The notes below the pieces were generated by a model, which saw nothing but the letters and a program-made list of their open reading frames with translations, was not told the origin of the DNA and ran no database searches. This document shows, in pieces, positions 8,586 through 9,655 of a stretch of DNA of 9,655 bases (the stretch's first letter is position 1; each line of letters starts with the position of its first letter). The translations under genes and the position numbers were made by a program. Source of the DNA: Cytophagales bacterium (GTDB lineage Bacteria; Bacteroidota; Bacteroidia; Cytophagales; Cyclobacteriaceae). The DNA lies in NCBI GenBank assembly GCA_003504855.1, contig DNZD01000234.1, positions 1 through 9,655 of the forward strand, given 5' to 3'.

Positions 8586-8617
8586 AAAATAAAACCGCCC
8601 CGATTTTGTCGGGGCGG
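8586..8617 (-). terminator. Leader intrinsic terminator (attenuator) of the ilv operon
   Basis: On the minus strand a perfect 9-bp stem, CCGCCCCGA (8617-8609) / TCGGGGCGG (8603-8595), has a CAAAA loop and is followed at once by TTTTATTTT (8594-8586). The T tract exists only on the leftward side, as plus-strand reading continues with CTGAAGTTTC, so the terminator acts on transcription heading into ilvE. It lies between the leader ORF and ilvE, the position of a classical attenuator. Confidence 0.88.
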
Positions 8618-8655
8618 CTGAAGTTTCTAGTTGTATTCAAATCAGAAACGCCCCG
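8610..8655 (-). promoter_or_regulatory. Antiterminator hairpin competing with the leader terminator
   Basis: In the minus-strand transcript, CGGGGC+GTTTCT (8655-8644, codons 27 to the first base of the leader stop) can pair with AGAAAC (8628-8623) and GCCCCG (8615-8610). This gives two 6-bp helices separated by a 7-nt bulge on the 3' side, with a 15-nt loop. The outer helix uses six of the nine bases of the terminator's upstream arm, so the two structures exclude each other. A ribosome reaching the leader stop codon would cover the 5' arm and favour termination. A ribosome stalled earlier, at the Val/Leu/Ile codons, would leave it free. The pairing is seen directly; the mechanism is inferred from known amino-acid operon attenuators. 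Confidence 0.8.
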
Positions 8656-8734
8656 TATTCTTTCGAATCAGAAGAATCAAGCCCACCACGAGGACTACCC
8701 CGTTGTTCAGTAAGATGGAATTGATGCGGTTCAT
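8642..8734 (-). CDS. ilv operon leader peptide (30 aa, BCAA-rich)
   Basis: This short ORF runs from ATG (8734-8732) to TGA (8644-8642). Its residues include ISILLN-type sequence early on, then GVVLVVGLILLIRK (12-25), and it ends NTGRF. Fourteen of the 30 residues are branched-chain: 4 Ile, 6 Leu and 4 Val, with 10 of the 11 positions 13-23 being Ile, Leu or Val. It sits just upstream of a terminator that precedes ilvE. Its last codons encode the 5' arm of a competing antiterminator, as expected for a ribosome-stalling leader sensing all three branched-chain amino acids (compare E. coli ilvL, 32 aa). The A/T-rich context before the ATG fits Bacteroidota starts. No clean promoter is visible; the nearest weak -7 match is TAGATTCTG at 8779-8771. 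The alternative is a single-pass small membrane protein, as the core is hydrophobic, but the RNA context favours a leader. Confidence 0.85.
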   Translation of the reverse strand: MNRINSILLNNGVVLVVGLILLIRKNTGRF

Positions 8735-8781
8735 AATTTGATGTTATACAAGGATCACAAAAAAACAGGTCAGAATCTATG

Positions 8782-8810
8782 AATACGCACAAAAAATTTT
8801 AAACCGTATT
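8782..8810. repeat. Spaced inverted repeat upstream of the ilv leader
   Basis: AATACG (8782-8787) and CGTATT (8805-8810) form an inverted repeat around an A/T-rich centre (AAAAAA then TTTT). It lies 48-76 bp upstream of the leader-peptide start and 70-98 bp upstream of the divergent Dabb gene. The half-site matches the outer part of the palindrome at 421-440. It overlaps a TTTTTTG (8796-8790, minus) that could be a -33 element. It may be an operator, but 6-bp arms in A/T-rich DNA could arise by chance. Confidence 0.3.
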
Positions 8811-8852
8811 AACGAATGTTAGGTAGAATCACGCTGCAATCGATACTTACCC

Positions 8853-8860
8853 TACCTTTG
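8853..8860 (+). promoter_or_regulatory. Bacteroidota-type -7 promoter element for the Dabb gene
   Basis: TACCTTTG is an exact match to the TAnnTTTG -7 element of the Bacteroidota primary sigma factor. Transcription would begin a few bases downstream (about 8865-8868), giving a 5' leader of only 12-15 nt before the ATG at 8880. A good -33 TTTG at the expected 19-21 bp upstream is not seen. The position supports the first ATG as the start of the Dabb gene. Confidence 0.65.
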
Positions 8861-8879
8861 CAGTCATATTATTCACACC

Positions 8880-9269
8880 ATGAATCGTCGAACATTCATT
8901 GCCACCTCCGCCCTGGCTACTGCCGCCACGGGAGCATCTGGCCATACTCCTGAAAAACCCATGCTCACACACCATGTCTTCTTTTGGCTGAAGAATCCTG
9001 ACTCAGTCAGCGACCGCGACAAACTGATTGCGGGACTGAAAACGCTTCGCCGTATTGACGGTATCAAAGCCCTTCACATCGGCGTGCCTGCGGCCACCGA
9101 GAAACGCGATGTTGTCGACAACAGCTATGCCGTGTCGGAGTTGATGTTCTTCGACGACCTGGCTGCCCAGGCCCGTTACCAGGATCACCCCATTCACAAA
9201 GCCTTCATCGAAAGCTGCTCCTCACTCTGGTCGAAGGTGGTAGTGTACGATGCCATGGATGTAGCTTAA
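8880..9269 (+). CDS. Exported Dabb-domain (stress-responsive alpha/beta barrel) protein
   Basis: This is a 129-aa protein. Residues 1-21 look like a twin-arginine signal: MNRRTFIATSA, with RRxFI, followed by an Ala/Thr-rich weakly hydrophobic stretch. From residue ~29 a complete ferredoxin-like Dabb domain follows. It starts THHVFFWLK, then has L..GL..L..I.GI and the conserved TEKRDVVDNSYAVSELMFFDD. It ends with YQDHPIHKAFIE and a terminal WSKVVVYD strand. Dabb domains form dimeric beta barrels; some bind small hydrophobic ligands or act in polyketide cyclisation, but most are uncharacterised, so the substrate is unknown. An internal Met28 could start a cytoplasmic 102-aa form, but the promoter position and an intact Tat-like N-terminus favour the upstream ATG. 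The gene is divergent from the ilv operon and 9 bp upstream of the glycosyltransferase gene, so the two are probably co-transcribed. Confidence 0.9.
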   Translation: MNRRTFIATSALATAATGASGHTPEKPMLTHHVFFWLKNPDSVSDRDKLIAGLKTLRRIDGIKALHIGVPAATEKRDVVDNSYAVSELMFFDDLAAQARYQDHPIHKAFIESCSSLWSKVVVYDAMDVA

Positions 9270-9278
9270 CCGGACACC

Positions 9279-9655
9279 ATGACACCTGACATTTCTTTCC
9301 ACCGCGGCAAGCCCACTCCGGATGCGGTGTTCACCATTCTCATCCCCTCCTGGAACAACCTGCCTTACCTGCGCACCTGCGTGGAAAGCATCCGCAAGAA
9401 TTCAAGCCGCACCCATCAGATCATTGTGCATATCAATGAAGGTGCCGATGGATCACTCGAATGGGTAAAACAGCAAGGTCTGGACTACAGCTATTCGGCA
9501 ACAAACGCCGGGGTATGCTATGGCTTCAATGCCCCGGGTGTAATGGCAACCACACCTTACATAGTATTGTCTGATGACGACTTCTACTTTGCGCCGGGTT
9601 GGGACACCGCGCTATTAGAAGAAATCGAAAAAGCACCTGCTGATTCATGGTGTAT
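9279..9655 (+). CDS. Family 2 glycosyltransferase, N-terminal part (3' end outside window)
   Basis: The frame is open from the ATG to the window end (125 codons). It shows the GT-A fold of GT2 inverting enzymes, which transfer a sugar from a nucleotide-sugar donor. The first strand is FTILIPSWNNLPYLRTCVES (18-37), followed by QIIVHINEGADGSLEWV. The nucleotide-binding region includes ATNAGVCYGFN, and the metal-binding acidic motif is SDDDFYFAPGWD, the DxD equivalent. The acceptor and donor cannot be told from this part. No signal peptide is present, so the catalytic domain is cytoplasmic. It begins 9 bp after the Dabb stop codon. The catalytic base and any C-terminal domains lie beyond the window. 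Confidence 0.9.
   Translation, partial: MTPDISFHRGKPTPDAVFTILIPSWNNLPYLRTCVESIRKNSSRTHQIIVHINEGADGSLEWVKQQGLDYSYSATNAGVCYGFNAPGVMATTPYIVLSDDDFYFAPGWDTALLEEIEKAPADSWC

Noticed and set aside
8586..8617. The hairpin as a terminator for plus-strand transcription, or as a simple end signal of an upstream minus-strand gene
   Set aside because: The T tract is present only on the minus strand. The only minus-strand ORF upstream is the 30-codon leader, and the gene beyond it (8880) is on the plus strand.
8544..8879. A T-box or metabolite riboswitch controlling ilv
   Set aside because: I see no T-box-like conserved sequence or specifier arrangement. The BCAA-rich ORF plus the competing hairpins explain the region better.
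1..9655. Mobile elements, CRISPR arrays, tRNA or rRNA genes
   Set aside because: No transposase or integrase sequence, direct-repeat arrays, terminal inverted repeats or tRNA-like cloverleaf sequences were noticed. The gene content is ordinary chromosomal metabolism.

Overview
The window looks like a chromosomal segment from a Bacteroidota bacterium, most like the Cytophagales/Chitinophagales. Three things point that way. The genes lack Shine-Dalgarno sequences and have A/T-rich start contexts. A clean TAnnTTTG-type -7 promoter element lies at 8853-8860. The ketol-acid reductoisomerase and branched-chain aminotransferase closely resemble the Bacteroidota versions. Base composition is roughly balanced.

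Layout. Positions 1-421 hold the C-terminal two thirds of a NarL/LuxR-type response regulator. It is followed by a 20-bp palindrome (421-440) and an exported protein of unknown function (488-1483). A bidirectional terminator (1504-1535) separates this plus-strand block from a long minus-strand operon. In transcription order that operon is leader peptide - ilvE - ilvD - ilvB - short ilvN/ilvM-like - ilvC - ilvA (8734 down to 1553). The genes are tightly packed: ilvD and ilvB overlap by 26 bp, ilvC and ilvA by 4 bp (ATGA), and the remaining gaps are 11-36 bp. A divergent plus-strand pair starts at 8880: a small exported Dabb-domain protein, then the beginning of a family 2 glycosyltransferase cut by the window end.

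The operon encodes threonine deaminase (2-oxobutanoate for isoleucine), acetohydroxyacid synthase with a small ACT subunit, ketol-acid reductoisomerase, dihydroxyacid dehydratase and the final transaminase. That is a complete isoleucine/valine pathway from threonine and pyruvate. No leu genes are in the window.

The most interesting region is the 336 bp between ilvE and the divergent Dabb gene. It contains an unannotated 30-codon ORF (8642-8734, minus) in which 14 residues are Ile, Leu or Val. It is followed by a minus-strand intrinsic terminator ahead of ilvE (8586-8617). The last codons of the ORF can pair with the upstream half of that terminator to form a competing antiterminator (8610-8655). 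This has all the parts of a ribosome-mediated attenuator like E. coli ilvL-ilvGMEDA, here in a Bacteroidota-like genome. The short ACT subunit resembles IlvM rather than the two-domain IlvN/IlvH and differs at residues linked to valine feedback, so control may lie more with the attenuator than with allostery.
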